From contig NZ_BJOR01000001.1 of the NCBI RefSeq assembly GCF_006540305.1, positions 6,696,001 to 6,760,000 of the forward strand: a stretch of 64,000 nt of DNA, read 5' to 3'. The translations under genes were made by a program, and so were the position numbers. The notes beneath the pieces were generated by a model, which saw nothing but the letters and a program-made list of their open reading frames with translations, ran no database searches and was not told the origin of the DNA. The stretch comes from Streptomyces sp. 6-11-2 (GTDB lineage: Bacteria > Actinomycetota > Actinomycetes > Streptomycetales > Streptomycetaceae). Positions 50,179-58,370 of this stretch are shown here, in pieces. Every line of letters starts with the position of its first letter. The stretch's first letter is position 1.

Positions 50179-50946
50179 ATGAACACCGGACGACGCGTCG
50201 TCGTGACGGCGGGTGCCGCCGGCATCGGACTCGCGACAGTCAAGGCGTTCGCGGCCAACGGCGACCGTGTGCACATCTGCGACATCGACGAACGGGCCCT
50301 CGAACAGGTCACCGAGGCCAATCCGATGATCACCGCGACCGTCTGCGACGTGTCCGACCGGCGCTCGGTCGAGGCCTTCGTCGCGGAAGCGGTCCACGCC
50401 CTCGGCGGTATCGACGTGCTGGTCAACAACGCGGGCATCTCCGGCCCCACCAGCCCGGTGGAGGAGATGGACCCCGACCAGTGGGAAGCCGTCCTGGCCG
50501 TCAACCTCACCGGCACGTTCAACGTCACCAGGCTCTCCATCCCCTTCTTGAAGAAGTCCGACGCCGGCGTCATCCTCATCATGACCTCCGTCGGCGGACG
50601 CTACGGCTACCCGAACCGCAGCCCCTACGCGACCACCAAGCGAGGGCTGATCGGCCTCACGGAGACCCTCGCCATCGAACTGGGAGACGACGGAATCCGC
50701 GTCATCGCCATCGCCCCCGGCGCCGTCGCCGGCGAGCGCATCCAGCGGGTCCTGCAGGGCCGGGCCGATGCCAGTGCACGCAGCCTGGCCGATGTCACCG
50801 CCGACGCCCTGAGCATCCAGTCCCTCAAATACTTCACCGCCCCCGAGGACATCGCCGCACTGGCCCTCTTCCTCGCCTCCGACAGCGCCAAGTCCATCAC
50901 CGGACAGACCATCCCCATCGACGGCGGCTCGAAGGCCGCGCAGTGA
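50179..50946 (+). CDS. Short-chain dehydrogenase/reductase
   Basis: A 255-residue protein from an ATG behind GGGAAGGGA. VVTAGAAGIGLATVKAFAAN is the NAD(P) motif (TAGxxGIG in place of TGGxxGIG), with Asp at ICDIDERAL suggesting NAD. NNAG occurs in IDVLVNNAGISG, and catalytic Ser and YxxxK in IMTSVGGRYGYPNRSPYATT and K. The C terminus SITGQTIPIDGGS is typical. A complete classical SDR. It precedes the F420/hydantoinase cluster by 640 bp; a link such as reduction of a semialdehyde product is possible but not shown. Confidence 0.9.
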   Translation: MNTGRRVVVTAGAAGIGLATVKAFAANGDRVHICDIDERALEQVTEANPMITATVCDVSDRRSVEAFVAEAVHALGGIDVLVNNAGISGPTSPVEEMDPDQWEAVLAVNLTGTFNVTRLSIPFLKKSDAGVILIMTSVGGRYGYPNRSPYATTKRGLIGLTETLAIELGDDGIRVIAIAPGAVAGERIQRVLQGRADASARSLADVTADALSIQSLKYFTAPEDIAALALFLASDSAKSITGQTIPIDGGSKAAQ

Positions 50947-51504
50947 CGCGCGACGAGGATCAGTGCTGCAGCAGTGCGGCGCGCCGCTGGTAGCGCCGGT
51001 CAATCCCAGCACCGGCCTTGTCGCGTTGGCTGAGGGATGATCGTCCGAGGCTGTGTCAGGGTGCGGGTGGGCCGGTGCCGTTTCGGGGTCAGGCACCGGC
51101 GGGCTGTGCGGCGGTGGGTGATGTGGTCCCGGATGGCGAAGCAGACGATCGTCTCGGTGCGGTGATCGGGAGCGGTTGTCCGGTGCCGTCGTGGCCGGAA
51201 GCGGGGTGAGATGCCGCTGAACGCGGCGCGGTGCCGCGGCCGGGGGGACGAACCGCCGCCGGTCGAACGGGGCAGGATCGCCGTCGAAGGCGAAGCTCCA
51301 ACCGGTGGCGGCCGGGCCGACCGCCGTGAGAGCCCTGTGGTCGCAGGACGAGCCCTTTCGCCGACCCGATACCGACTTTTGCCGACGCTCCGTCAGGCGT
51401 GATCGCGGCGACGACCTGCACCTCGTGCGTGGTGGAGGGTGCGTCCTCGGCGACCGTCGGAGAGCCGTCGAGCATCCGCGGGAAACGCACTCACTCACCA
51501 CCCC
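50947..51504. other. Intergenic region before the F420-linked cluster
   Basis: About 560 bp with no convincing gene on either strand. The sequence is GC-rich with biased open frames only. The promoter of the downstream operon begins at 51505. Confidence 0.45.
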
Positions 51505-51550
51505 TTGACACCCCAATCACCCCTCACGACTATATGAACCAACGGTTCGC
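51505..51550 (+). promoter_or_regulatory. Promoter with overlapping operator for the F420-linked catabolic operon
   Basis: TTGACA (51505-51510), a 17-bp spacer and GACTAT (51528-51533) form a good sigma-70-type promoter. Directly after it, 51534-51550 reads ATGAACCAACGGTTCGC, an inverted repeat (GAACC-AAC-GGTTC), with a second overlapping repeat GGTTCG-CTTAC-CGAACC (51544-51560). The 17-bp site matches 61240-61256 at 13 positions, and that copy also follows a TTGACG/TAGCGT promoter. Confidence 0.75.
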
Positions 51551-51587
51551 TTACCGAACCAGCGAGCCAGATCTCTGGAGGAGAGCC

Positions 51588-52151
51588 GTGCCCATTCGGG
51601 TCCGCAAGATCATCAAGCAGCTCGATGAGACGAGGCTGGAGAACGGCCGCGCCGTGGACCCGGTCCACCGGGTCGCGTTCGTCGGAGCCGTCATCGAGAA
51701 CCCGTATCCCAGCGAGTACGTCCAGGACCTCGTCACTCTCGCCGACGAGGTGGGCGAGGAGATCGGCAAGCTGGTCGGTCCCGCCTGCGTGGAGCTCCTG
51801 GGGTGCGAGGTCGAGGCGTTCGGCAAGGCCGCGCTCGTCGGCATCGGCGGAGAGGTCGAGCACGGCTCGGCGCTCATCCACAACCTGCGCTTCGGCAACG
51901 TCTTCCGCTCCGCCGCAGGCGGCACCGAGCTGCTGCCGGCCGCCGAGAAGGTCGGCCTCCCGGGCAGCCCGATCGACATCCCGCTCAAGCACAAGCTGGA
52001 CGCCAAGACGCGCTCGCACCACCAGACGGTCACCCTTCAGGTCGCCGATGTCCCCCGGCCGCGCGAGATCTTCGTCGTGTGCGCCGCTGCGAGCGCCGGC
52101 CGCCCGCTGGCCCGTCTCGCCGCCTTCGGTGCCGAGACCCGGAACCAGTGA
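51588..52151 (+). CDS. DUF1185 (amino acid synthesis family) protein
   Basis: A 187-residue protein from a GTG behind GGAGGAGA. MPIRVRKIIKQLDETRLENG, then VAFVGAVIENPYPSEYVQDL, GPACVELLGCEVEAFGKAAL, GIGGEVEHGSALIHNLRFGN and IDIPLKHKLDAKTRSHHQTV are the blocks of the DUF1185/AA_synth family. The biochemical role of the family is not established. As first gene of this operon, with a hydantoinase and a ureidopropionase-like enzyme downstream, it may be a small ring hydrolase, isomerase or accessory factor for the cyclic amide substrate. No signal peptide. Confidence 0.82.
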   Translation: MPIRVRKIIKQLDETRLENGRAVDPVHRVAFVGAVIENPYPSEYVQDLVTLADEVGEEIGKLVGPACVELLGCEVEAFGKAALVGIGGEVEHGSALIHNLRFGNVFRSAAGGTELLPAAEKVGLPGSPIDIPLKHKLDAKTRSHHQTVTLQVADVPRPREIFVVCAAASAGRPLARLAAFGAETRNQ

Positions 52152-52197
52152 CGAGGTCCGTACCGCAGCAGCCGACGAACGACGAGGAGGCAGTCCG

Positions 52198-53556
52198 TTG
52201 ACCATCACCGAGACCGATGCGTGGACCGGGCAGCGCGTCAAGGAAGCCGACAGCGAATACGTCATCCACTCCTGGTCCGTCCAGGGCGCGCTCAACCCCA
52301 TCCCGGTGGCCGGGGGTTCCGGGTCCTGGTTCTGGGACTACGAGGGGAACAGATACCTCGACTTCCAGTCCCAGCTCGTCAACCTCAACCTGGGCCACCA
52401 GCACCCCAAGTTGGTCGAGGCCATCCGCGAACAGGCCGACCGCCTCTGCTACATAGGCCCCGGCTTCGCCGAGCGCTCCCGCGCCGAACTGGCCGAGATG
52501 CTGGCCTCACTCACCCCCGGCGACCTGAAGATGAGCTTCTTCACCACCGGCGGAGCGGCGGCCAACGAGAACGCGATCCGGCTCGCCCGCCACGTGACCG
52601 GACGCCACAAGGTGATCGCCCGCTACCGCTCGTACCACGGCGCCACCAACGGGGCGATGTCGCTGACCGGCGACCCCCGTCGCTGGGCCGCGGAACCGGG
52701 CGGGATGCCAGGAGTGGTGCGGATGTTCGACCCGTACACCTACCGCTGCCCGGCCGGACATCCGGACCCCTGCCCCGTGTGCTCCGGGGGGCCGCACCTG
52801 GAGGAGATCCTCCAGTACGAGAACCCGGACACGGTCGCCGCGGTGATCGTCGAGCCCGTCACCGGCACCAACGGCCTGATCTACCCGCCCGACGGCTATC
52901 TGCGGTCGCTGCGCGAGGTCTGCGACCGGCACGGCATCCTGCTCATCTTCGACGAGGTCATGGCGGGCTTCGGCCGCACCGGTGAGTGGTTCGCCTGCAA
53001 TCACTGGGACGTCACCCCCGACATCCTCGTCACCGCCAAGGGCCTGAACTCGGGTTACGTCCCGCTGGGCGCGATGACCGTCTCGGCCCGCGTCTCCGAG
53101 TGGCTCGGGGACCACATGTTCTGGGGCGGCCTCACCTACGCCGGACACCCGCTGGCCTGCGCCTCCGGTGTCGCCTCACTCCGCATCATGCAGGAGGAGA
53201 ACATCGTGGAGAACGCGAGGTTGCGCGGCGAACGCCTCGGCGCCGGACTGGCCAAGCTCGCCGAGAGCCACCCGAGCATCGGTGAGATCCGCGGCCGCGG
53301 CCTGTTCCACGGCGTCGAACTGGTGAAGAACCGGGAGAGCCGCGAACCGCTGGTGCCGTTCAACGCCAAGGGGCCCGCCGCGGCACCGGTCACCCGGATC
53401 GTGAAGGAAGCCATGGCCCGCGGCCTGTACCTGACGGCCAACTTCAACGTGCTCCGGCTGACACCTCCGCTCGTCATCGAGGACTCCGAGATCGACCTCG
53501 CTCTCGACGTACTGGACGACGTCCTGAACCTCGCCGACGAGCAGTACGTAGGGTGA
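52198..53556 (+). CDS. Class III (omega-amino acid type) PLP aminotransferase
   Basis: A 452-residue protein; the TTG at 52198 is chosen for the GAGGAGG upstream. The frame before it overlaps the DUF1185 gene. Landmarks are SWFWDYEGNRYLDFQSQLVN, FFTTGGAAANENAIRLARHV (phosphate site), RSYHGATNGAMSL, LIFDEVMAGFGRTGEWFACN (Asp to PLP nitrogen) and ILVTAKGLNSGYVPLGAMTV (Schiff-base Lys). Close relatives act on beta-alanine, GABA and other omega-amino acids. In this operon it would take the amino acid released by the ureidopropionase-like hydrolase, for example beta-alanine to malonate semialdehyde. Confidence 0.9.
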   Translation: MTITETDAWTGQRVKEADSEYVIHSWSVQGALNPIPVAGGSGSWFWDYEGNRYLDFQSQLVNLNLGHQHPKLVEAIREQADRLCYIGPGFAERSRAELAEMLASLTPGDLKMSFFTTGGAAANENAIRLARHVTGRHKVIARYRSYHGATNGAMSLTGDPRRWAAEPGGMPGVVRMFDPYTYRCPAGHPDPCPVCSGGPHLEEILQYENPDTVAAVIVEPVTGTNGLIYPPDGYLRSLREVCDRHGILLIFDEVMAGFGRTGEWFACNHWDVTPDILVTAKGLNSGYVPLGAMTVSARVSEWLGDHMFWGGLTYAGHPLACASGVASLRIMQEENIVENARLRGERLGAGLAKLAESHPSIGEIRGRGLFHGVELVKNRESREPLVPFNAKGPAAAPVTRIVKEAMARGLYLTANFNVLRLTPPLVIEDSEIDLALDVLDDVLNLADEQYVG

Positions 53557-53606
53557 GGCGCAATGGCGGGCAAGGCGCGGGCGCGCCACATGAGAGAGGG
53601 TGCAGC

Positions 53607-55028
53607 ATGGCATCGACGTTGATCAGAGGCGGTACGGTCGTCAACGCCGATGCCGCCGTCAGGGCCGACGTACTGATACGCGACGGTGTGGTCGTGGCGC
53701 TCGGCGCCGGCACGGACGACTGGAGCGCCGACCACGTGGTCGACGCCGAGGGAATGCTCGTGATGCCCGGTGGCATCGACGCGCACACCCACCTCGAATA
53801 TCCCATCGACGGCTTCACCACCCGCACCGCGGACGACTTCCACAGTGGGACGGTGGCGGCCGCCCACGGCGGTACGACCACGGTCCTGGACTTCGTGAAG
53901 AAGGAGCCGGAGCGGAGCCTGCTCGACACCTACCGGTCCCGGCGCGACGTCGCGGCGGCCAAGTCGGTGATCGACTTCGGGCTGCACGCGATCGTCCCGC
54001 CCCGCGAGCAGCAGCCGGACGTCCTGGACGACCTGCGGCGGCTGGCCGGGGAGGGGGCCACGAGCTGGAAGTTCTTCATGGCCTACCCCGGCACGCAGAT
54101 GGTCGACGACGGGGAACTGCTGGAGGGCTTCGAGCTCGCCCTGGAGCACGGCGTCCTGCCGATGGTGCACGCCGAGAACGGCCACATGATCGCCCGGGAG
54201 ACCCAGCGACTGCTGGCCGACGGCCGGACGGCCGAGGTCTTCCACGCCAGCGCCCACGGGCACGACTCCGAGGCCGAGGCCGTGCACCGCGCCGTGGTCC
54301 TCGCCGAGTCCGTCGGCACCCCGCTCTACGTCGTGCACGTCTCCAGCGCCGCCGCGGCCGACGAGATCAGCAGGGCCAGGGCCGCCGGAGCGCGGGTGTG
54401 GGGCGAGACGTGTCCCCAGTACCTCGCCGTCGCCTACGAGGACTACGCCGACCTGGGGGAGAAGGCCGCCGCCTACCTGTGCTCGCCCCCTATCCGGGAG
54501 CGGGGCAACCAGGAGGGGCTGTGGCGGTCCCTGGTCACCGGGGCGATGTCCACGGTGGCCACCGACCACGCCGGTTTCTGCCTCCACCAGCCCGAGGATC
54601 TGCCGCCGCAGAAGCTGCGCAGCCCCGGATACTTCCCGAAGGTCCCCAACGGTGTCCCCGGTATCGAGGACAGGCTCATGGTGCTGTGGGAGACGGGGGT
54701 CGCGGGCGGCCGGTTCGACGCCTGCAGGTTCGTGGACCTGGTCTCCACCCGCCCGGCGAAACTGTTCGGGATGTTCCCGCACAAGGGCGCCGTCGCCGTG
54801 GGCGCGGACGCCGACCTGCTGGTGTGGGACCCGGCGGCCGACCATGTGATCAGCGCGGCCGGCAGCCACATGCGCACCGACTACAACCTCTACGAGGGGA
54901 TGCGCGTGACCGGCCGTCCGGTCCGCGTCTTCTCCCGGGGCGAGCAACTCGTCGGCCCTGACGGGGCCTTCGACGGGGCCGCGGGCCGAGGGCGTTTCCT
55001 CACCCGGGGCAAGCCCCAGCTGCACTGA
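53607..55028 (+). CDS. Dihydropyrimidinase/hydantoinase
   Basis: A 473-residue protein from an ATG behind GAGAGGG. It is a cyclic amidohydrolase with all dinuclear metal ligands: PGGIDAHTHLEYPIDGFTTR (HxH), ATSWKFFMAYPGTQ (carboxylated Lys), LPMVHAENGHMIARE (His), LYVVHVSSAAAADE (His) and MSTVATDHAGFCLHQ (Asp). The product-binding EYP region is typical of D-hydantoinase/dihydropyrimidinase rather than allantoinase. TDHAGF replaces the common DHCPF/DHCTF motif. It opens the ring of 5,6-dihydropyrimidines or hydantoins to N-carbamoyl amino acids, the substrate type of the nitrilase-fold gene downstream. Confidence 0.92.
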   Translation: MASTLIRGGTVVNADAAVRADVLIRDGVVVALGAGTDDWSADHVVDAEGMLVMPGGIDAHTHLEYPIDGFTTRTADDFHSGTVAAAHGGTTTVLDFVKKEPERSLLDTYRSRRDVAAAKSVIDFGLHAIVPPREQQPDVLDDLRRLAGEGATSWKFFMAYPGTQMVDDGELLEGFELALEHGVLPMVHAENGHMIARETQRLLADGRTAEVFHASAHGHDSEAEAVHRAVVLAESVGTPLYVVHVSSAAAADEISRARAAGARVWGETCPQYLAVAYEDYADLGEKAAAYLCSPPIRERGNQEGLWRSLVTGAMSTVATDHAGFCLHQPEDLPPQKLRSPGYFPKVPNGVPGIEDRLMVLWETGVAGGRFDACRFVDLVSTRPAKLFGMFPHKGAVAVGADADLLVWDPAADHVISAAGSHMRTDYNLYEGMRVTGRPVRVFSRGEQLVGPDGAFDGAAGRGRFLTRGKPQLH

Positions 55029-55079
55029 GATCCCCCCACGTCCTTGACGCGTCACACCAGCTGACACGTGTCCGTGGTG

Positions 55080-55100
55080 CGGAACCCCGGGTGGGTTCCG
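55080..55100. promoter_or_regulatory. Perfect 8-bp inverted repeat between hydantoinase and LLM genes
   Basis: CGGAACCC-cgggt-GGGTTCCG lies in the 117-bp gap, 45 bp before the LLM oxidoreductase start. It contains GAACC/GGTTC half-sites like the two operators at 51534 and 61240 but with a wider centre. It could be an attenuating hairpin, a processing site or a third operator. Confidence 0.55.
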
Positions 55101-55145
55101 TGCCACCGGGCCCGCGTCTCGCAACACGAACGGAGCGGTGTCTCG

Positions 55146-56153
55146 ATGAAACTCCCCCTGGGCATCCATGTCGGTGAACGGCTGAGCCTGGAGCAGACGT
55201 ACTGGCAGGCCGAGCTGGCCGACCAGAACGGGTTCGAATCCGTATGGGTCGCGGAGGGGCGGCTGGCGCGCGACGGCATCGTCCCGGCCGCCGTCATCGC
55301 GAGCAGGACCCGCAACGTCAAGATCGGCACGGGCGTCGTCAACAACAAGAGCCGGAACGCGGCCCTGATGGCCGTCACCTTCAAGACCCTGGACGAGCTG
55401 GCCCCCGGCCGGGCCATTCTCGGCATCGGCGCCTGGTGGGAGCCGCTGGCCACCAAGGTCGGCCAGCCGCTGCGCAAGCCCATCGCCTCGATGCGCGAGT
55501 ACATCACCGTGCTGCAGAGCTTCTTCCGCAACGAAGTCGTGTCCTTCGAGGGCGAGTTCGTGCAGATGCGCGACGTGCGCTTCGACAGCATGTACCGGGA
55601 GAACAAGCCGGTCGACATCCCCATCTACATCGGCGCCGTCGGCCCCCGGATGCTGGAGCTGGCCGGTGAGATCAGCGACGGCGTGCACATGGACTTCCTG
55701 CTCCCGCCCTCGTACCTGGTGGGCGCCAAGGAGGCGATCGCCCGGGGACTCGCCAAGCGGACCGACGGCAAGGACTCGATCGACCTCACCCAGATCGTCG
55801 CGTGCAGCGTCAACGACGACGATCCGCAGGAGGCCATCGACGCCTGCAAGGCGTTCCTCACCCTCTACCTGGCGCAGCAGCCGCACATCGCCGAGCACTG
55901 CGGTGTGGAACGCGAACTGGTGGACCGCATCCAGGAGCGGGCCGGCTGGCCCGCCACCCCCGAGGCGATCAAGAAGGCCATGCCGCTGGTCCCCAACAGC
56001 CTGGTGCAGAACGTCACCGCCTGCGGCTCCACCGACGAGGTGTTCGCCAAGCTGATGGAGTACCACGAGGCCGGGGTCCGCTGCCCGATCATCTCCACCC
56101 TGGGTGACAAGGAGCAGACGCTGACCCGCCTCGCCCAGGCCGCGAAGGGCTGA
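55146..56153 (+). CDS. LLM-class (luciferase-like) F420-type oxidoreductase
   Basis: A 335-residue TIM-barrel protein. LPLGIHVGERLSLEQTYWQA, AELADQNGFESVWVAEGRLA, IGTGVVNNKSRNAALMAVTF and ELAPGRAILGIGAWWEPLAT resemble the methylene-tetrahydromethanopterin reductase branch of the family, which binds F420 at the barrel mouth. IPIYIGAVGPRMLELAGEIS, DGVHMDFLLPPSYL is the usual C-terminal barrel half. Being encoded with FbiC, FbiD and an F420:NADP reductase strongly supports F420 as cofactor. Proposed role: reduction (or oxidation) of the cyclic substrate before hydrolysis by the hydantoinase, standing in for dihydropyrimidine dehydrogenase, which is absent here. Confidence 0.88.
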   Translation: MKLPLGIHVGERLSLEQTYWQAELADQNGFESVWVAEGRLARDGIVPAAVIASRTRNVKIGTGVVNNKSRNAALMAVTFKTLDELAPGRAILGIGAWWEPLATKVGQPLRKPIASMREYITVLQSFFRNEVVSFEGEFVQMRDVRFDSMYRENKPVDIPIYIGAVGPRMLELAGEISDGVHMDFLLPPSYLVGAKEAIARGLAKRTDGKDSIDLTQIVACSVNDDDPQEAIDACKAFLTLYLAQQPHIAEHCGVERELVDRIQERAGWPATPEAIKKAMPLVPNSLVQNVTACGSTDEVFAKLMEYHEAGVRCPIISTLGDKEQTLTRLAQAAKG

Positions 56154-56158
56154 CGGCG

Positions 56159-56860
56159 ATGAGCGACTTCCCGGCCGACCCGATCGCCGTGGTCGGCGGC
56201 ACCGGCCCCCAGGGCCGGGGCCTGGCCTACCGGCTCGCCCGTGCCGGCCACCTGGTGGTGCTCGGCTCACGCGACGCCGGCCGGGCCGCCGACGCGGCCG
56301 GGCAACTGCGCACGCTGCCGGGCGTGGCCGCGCCCGTCGACGGGGCCTCCAACGAGGACGCCGCCCGGTGCGCCGCGATCGTCCTGCTGGCCGTGCCCTA
56401 CCAGGGCCACGCCGAACTGGTGGCCTCGATGGCCGACGTTCTCGCGGGCAAGCTGATCATCTCCTGCGTCAACCCGCTGGGATTCGACAAGGGCGGCCCG
56501 TACGGTCTGTCCGTCGCGGCAGGGAGCGCCGCCGAGGAGGCGGCCGGGCTCGTGCCGTCCGCCGCGGTCGTCGGAGCCTTCCACCACCTGGCCGCCCCGC
56601 TGCTGCTCGACCCCGAGGCCGACCTGAGCCATGAGGACGTCCTCGTCTGCGGGGACGACGCAGAGGCCAAGGCCCGGGTCCTGGCCCTGGCCGCCGACGT
56701 CACCGGAGGCCGCGCGGTGGACGCGGGCCGGCTGCGGCTGGCCGCCCAGCTCGAGCCGCTCACCGCGGTGCTGATCTCCGTCAACAAGCGCTACAGGACC
56801 AGGTCCGGAGTGGCACTCACCGGCCTGTCCACCGCCGCCGCCAAGGAGGAAGTGGCATGA
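56159..56860 (+). CDS. npdG: F420H2:NADP+ oxidoreductase (NADPH-dependent F420 reductase)
   Basis: A 233-residue protein, six bases after the LLM stop. IAVVGGTGPQGRGLAYRLAR is the NADP motif of the family, followed by HLVVLGSRDAGRA (Ser-Arg for the NADP phosphate). AAIVLLAVPYQGHAELVASM and LIISCVNPLGFDKGGPYGLS come next, with AVVGAFHHLAAPLLLDPEAD and VLVCGDDAEAKARVLALAAD completing it. It transfers hydride between NADPH and F420, supplying F420H2 to the adjacent LLM enzyme. The stop overlaps the next start (ATGA). Confidence 0.9.
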   Translation: MSDFPADPIAVVGGTGPQGRGLAYRLARAGHLVVLGSRDAGRAADAAGQLRTLPGVAAPVDGASNEDAARCAAIVLLAVPYQGHAELVASMADVLAGKLIISCVNPLGFDKGGPYGLSVAAGSAAEEAAGLVPSAAVVGAFHHLAAPLLLDPEADLSHEDVLVCGDDAEAKARVLALAADVTGGRAVDAGRLRLAAQLEPLTAVLISVNKRYRTRSGVALTGLSTAAAKEEVA

Positions 56861-57690
56861 GACTCGCCGCGGTCCAGCTCCGGGCCACCGACGACCGGGC
56901 CGAGACCGTCGAACGCGCCGGCGACCTGGTGGACGCCGCCGCCGACCAGGGAGCCGGGATCGTCCTGCTGCCCGAGCTGTTCGCCGTCCCCTTCGTCCAG
57001 CCCGACCCCGACCCGGACTACTTCCGGCTCGCGGAGAGCCTCGACGGGCCCTCCAACACCATGGCGGCGGAACGATCCCGCAGGGCCGGCATCACGGTCG
57101 TCTCCTCCGTCTTCGAGGAGGGCGAGGTGCCCGGCGTCTACTACAACACCGCCTGCACCTACGTGCGCGGCGAACTGAAGTCGGTCTACCGCAAGTCCCA
57201 CCTGCCGTTCTCCAACGGCTTCCCCGAGAAGTTCTACTTCCGTCCCGGCGGTATCGAGCCCGAGGTCGTGGACACCGGCGAGACCGGTGTCGGAACGATC
57301 ATCTGCTACGAGCGGCACTTCCCGGAGCTGAGCCGGATCGTCGCCCTGCGCGGAGGCTCCGTGCTCTGCGTACCGGTGGCCTCGGCGAGCGCGCCGATGC
57401 GCGAGGTGTTCCAGCTGGAACTGCGCGCCCACGCCGTCTTCAACGGGATGTTCGTCATCTGCTCCAACCGCGTCGGCAGAGAAGGCGTCAAGGAGTACTT
57501 CGGGCTCAGCGCCGTCTACGGCCCCGACGGCGACATCCTCGCCCAGGCCGCCGACGACCGTGACGACGTCGCCGTCGCCGAGGTGGACCTGGAGCGCGTG
57601 GCCGCCACCCGGCGCAGCCGCCCGTTCCTGCGCGACCGCCGCCCGGAGCTGTACGACCGGCTCACTGGAAGAGGACCGGCGACGCCATGA
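56857..57690 (+). CDS. Nitrilase-superfamily amidohydrolase (beta-ureidopropionase / N-carbamoylase-like)
   Basis: A 277-residue protein; ATGA overlaps at both ends. The catalytic triad is complete: Glu in [14 protein letters not shown], Lys in [12 protein letters not shown] and Cys in [18 protein letters not shown]. The order of [20 protein letters not shown] and the ICYERHFPE elbow is that of beta-ureidopropionases and N-carbamoyl-amino-acid hydrolases. It would hydrolyse the N-carbamoyl product of the hydantoinase to an amino acid, CO2 and ammonia. The position in the operon fits this sequence of reactions. Confidence 0.9.
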   Translation: MRLAAVQLRATDDRAETVERAGDLVDAAADQGAGIVLLPELFAVPFVQPDPDPDYFRLAESLDGPSNTMAAERSRRAGITVVSSVFEEGEVPGVYYNTACTYVRGELKSVYRKSHLPFSNGFPEKFYFRPGGIEPEVVDTGETGVGTIICYERHFPELSRIVALRGGSVLCVPVASASAPMREVFQLELRAHAVFNGMFVICSNRVGREGVKEYFGLSAVYGPDGDILAQAADDRDDVAVAEVDLERVAATRRSRPFLRDRRPELYDRLTGRGPATP

Positions 57691-58370
57691 CCACGCCGTG
57701 GATCGCGCTGGTACCGGCCAAGCCCCTCGCGCGGGCCAAGAGCCGGTGTGCCGGGCTCACGCCGGACGCCAGGCGCTCCCTGGCCAAGGCCATGCTGACC
57801 GATCTGGTGGGGCGGCTTCGAGACGTGCCCGCCGTCCACTCGGTCGTCGTGGTGACGACGGATCCCGAGGTGACGGGCCTGGCCCTCGCCTCGGGGGCCG
57901 CCGTCTCGGGCTCGGGGCGCACTCCCGGCCTCAACAGCGAGGTCGGGGAAGCCCTCGAGATGGTCGGCGGTGCCGCCCCCGCTGCCGCACTCGCCCTGAT
58001 CATGGGCGACCTCGCGGGGGCGGGCACCGCCGACTGTGCGACGGCGCTCGCCCTGGCCGCACGCCACCGGCGCGCGGTCGTCGGGGACGCCGACGGCACC
58101 GGGACCACCCTGCTCACCCTGCACGACGCGGCCGACTTCCGGCCGTTCCTCGGCCCCGGTTCCCTGAGGCGGTTCCACGCCGCCGGATACCACGATCTCG
58201 GCGTGGGGCCCTCGTCCCCGCTGCGCCGGGACGTCGACACCGTCGACCACCTGCTGTCACTGCCCTCGCACACGCTCGGTCCCGCCACCCGTCAGTGGCT
58301 CGCCGCCTTCCCGCCCGGTGGGCCCCGGTCAGACCCGAGCACGCACGAGAGAAGGGTCGGAGCACTGTGA
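57687..58370 (+). CDS. fbiD: 2-phospho-L-lactate/phosphoenolpyruvate guanylyltransferase (CofC/FbiD)
   Basis: A 227-residue protein of the CofC family. [20 protein letters not shown] is the nucleotide-binding entry, with [20 protein letters not shown] and [15 protein letters not shown] in the middle. [20 protein letters not shown] (metal-binding Asp region) and [15 protein letters not shown], then [17 protein letters not shown] are all characteristic. It activates phosphoenolpyruvate or 2-phospholactate with GTP for addition to FO in F420 synthesis. The ATG overlaps the previous stop, and its own stop overlaps the fbiC GTG start, so cofactor genes are translationally coupled to the catabolic genes. 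Confidence 0.9.
   Translation: MTTPWIALVPAKPLARAKSRCAGLTPDARRSLAKAMLTDLVGRLRDVPAVHSVVVVTTDPEVTGLALASGAAVSGSGRTPGLNSEVGEALEMVGGAAPAAALALIMGDLAGAGTADCATALALAARHRRAVVGDADGTGTTLLTLHDAADFRPFLGPGSLRRFHAAGYHDLGVGPSSPLRRDVDTVDHLLSLPSHTLGPATRQWLAAFPPGGPRSDPSTHERRVGAL

Noticed and set aside
55235-55255. tRNA T-loop-like ggttcgaatcc
   Set aside because: It lies inside the LLM oxidoreductase coding sequence, and no cloverleaf or acceptor stem surrounds it.
53136-56270. 1044-codon open frame on the minus strand
   Set aside because: Antisense to the aminotransferase, hydantoinase and LLM genes; no ribosome binding site or family resemblance, a compositional shadow.
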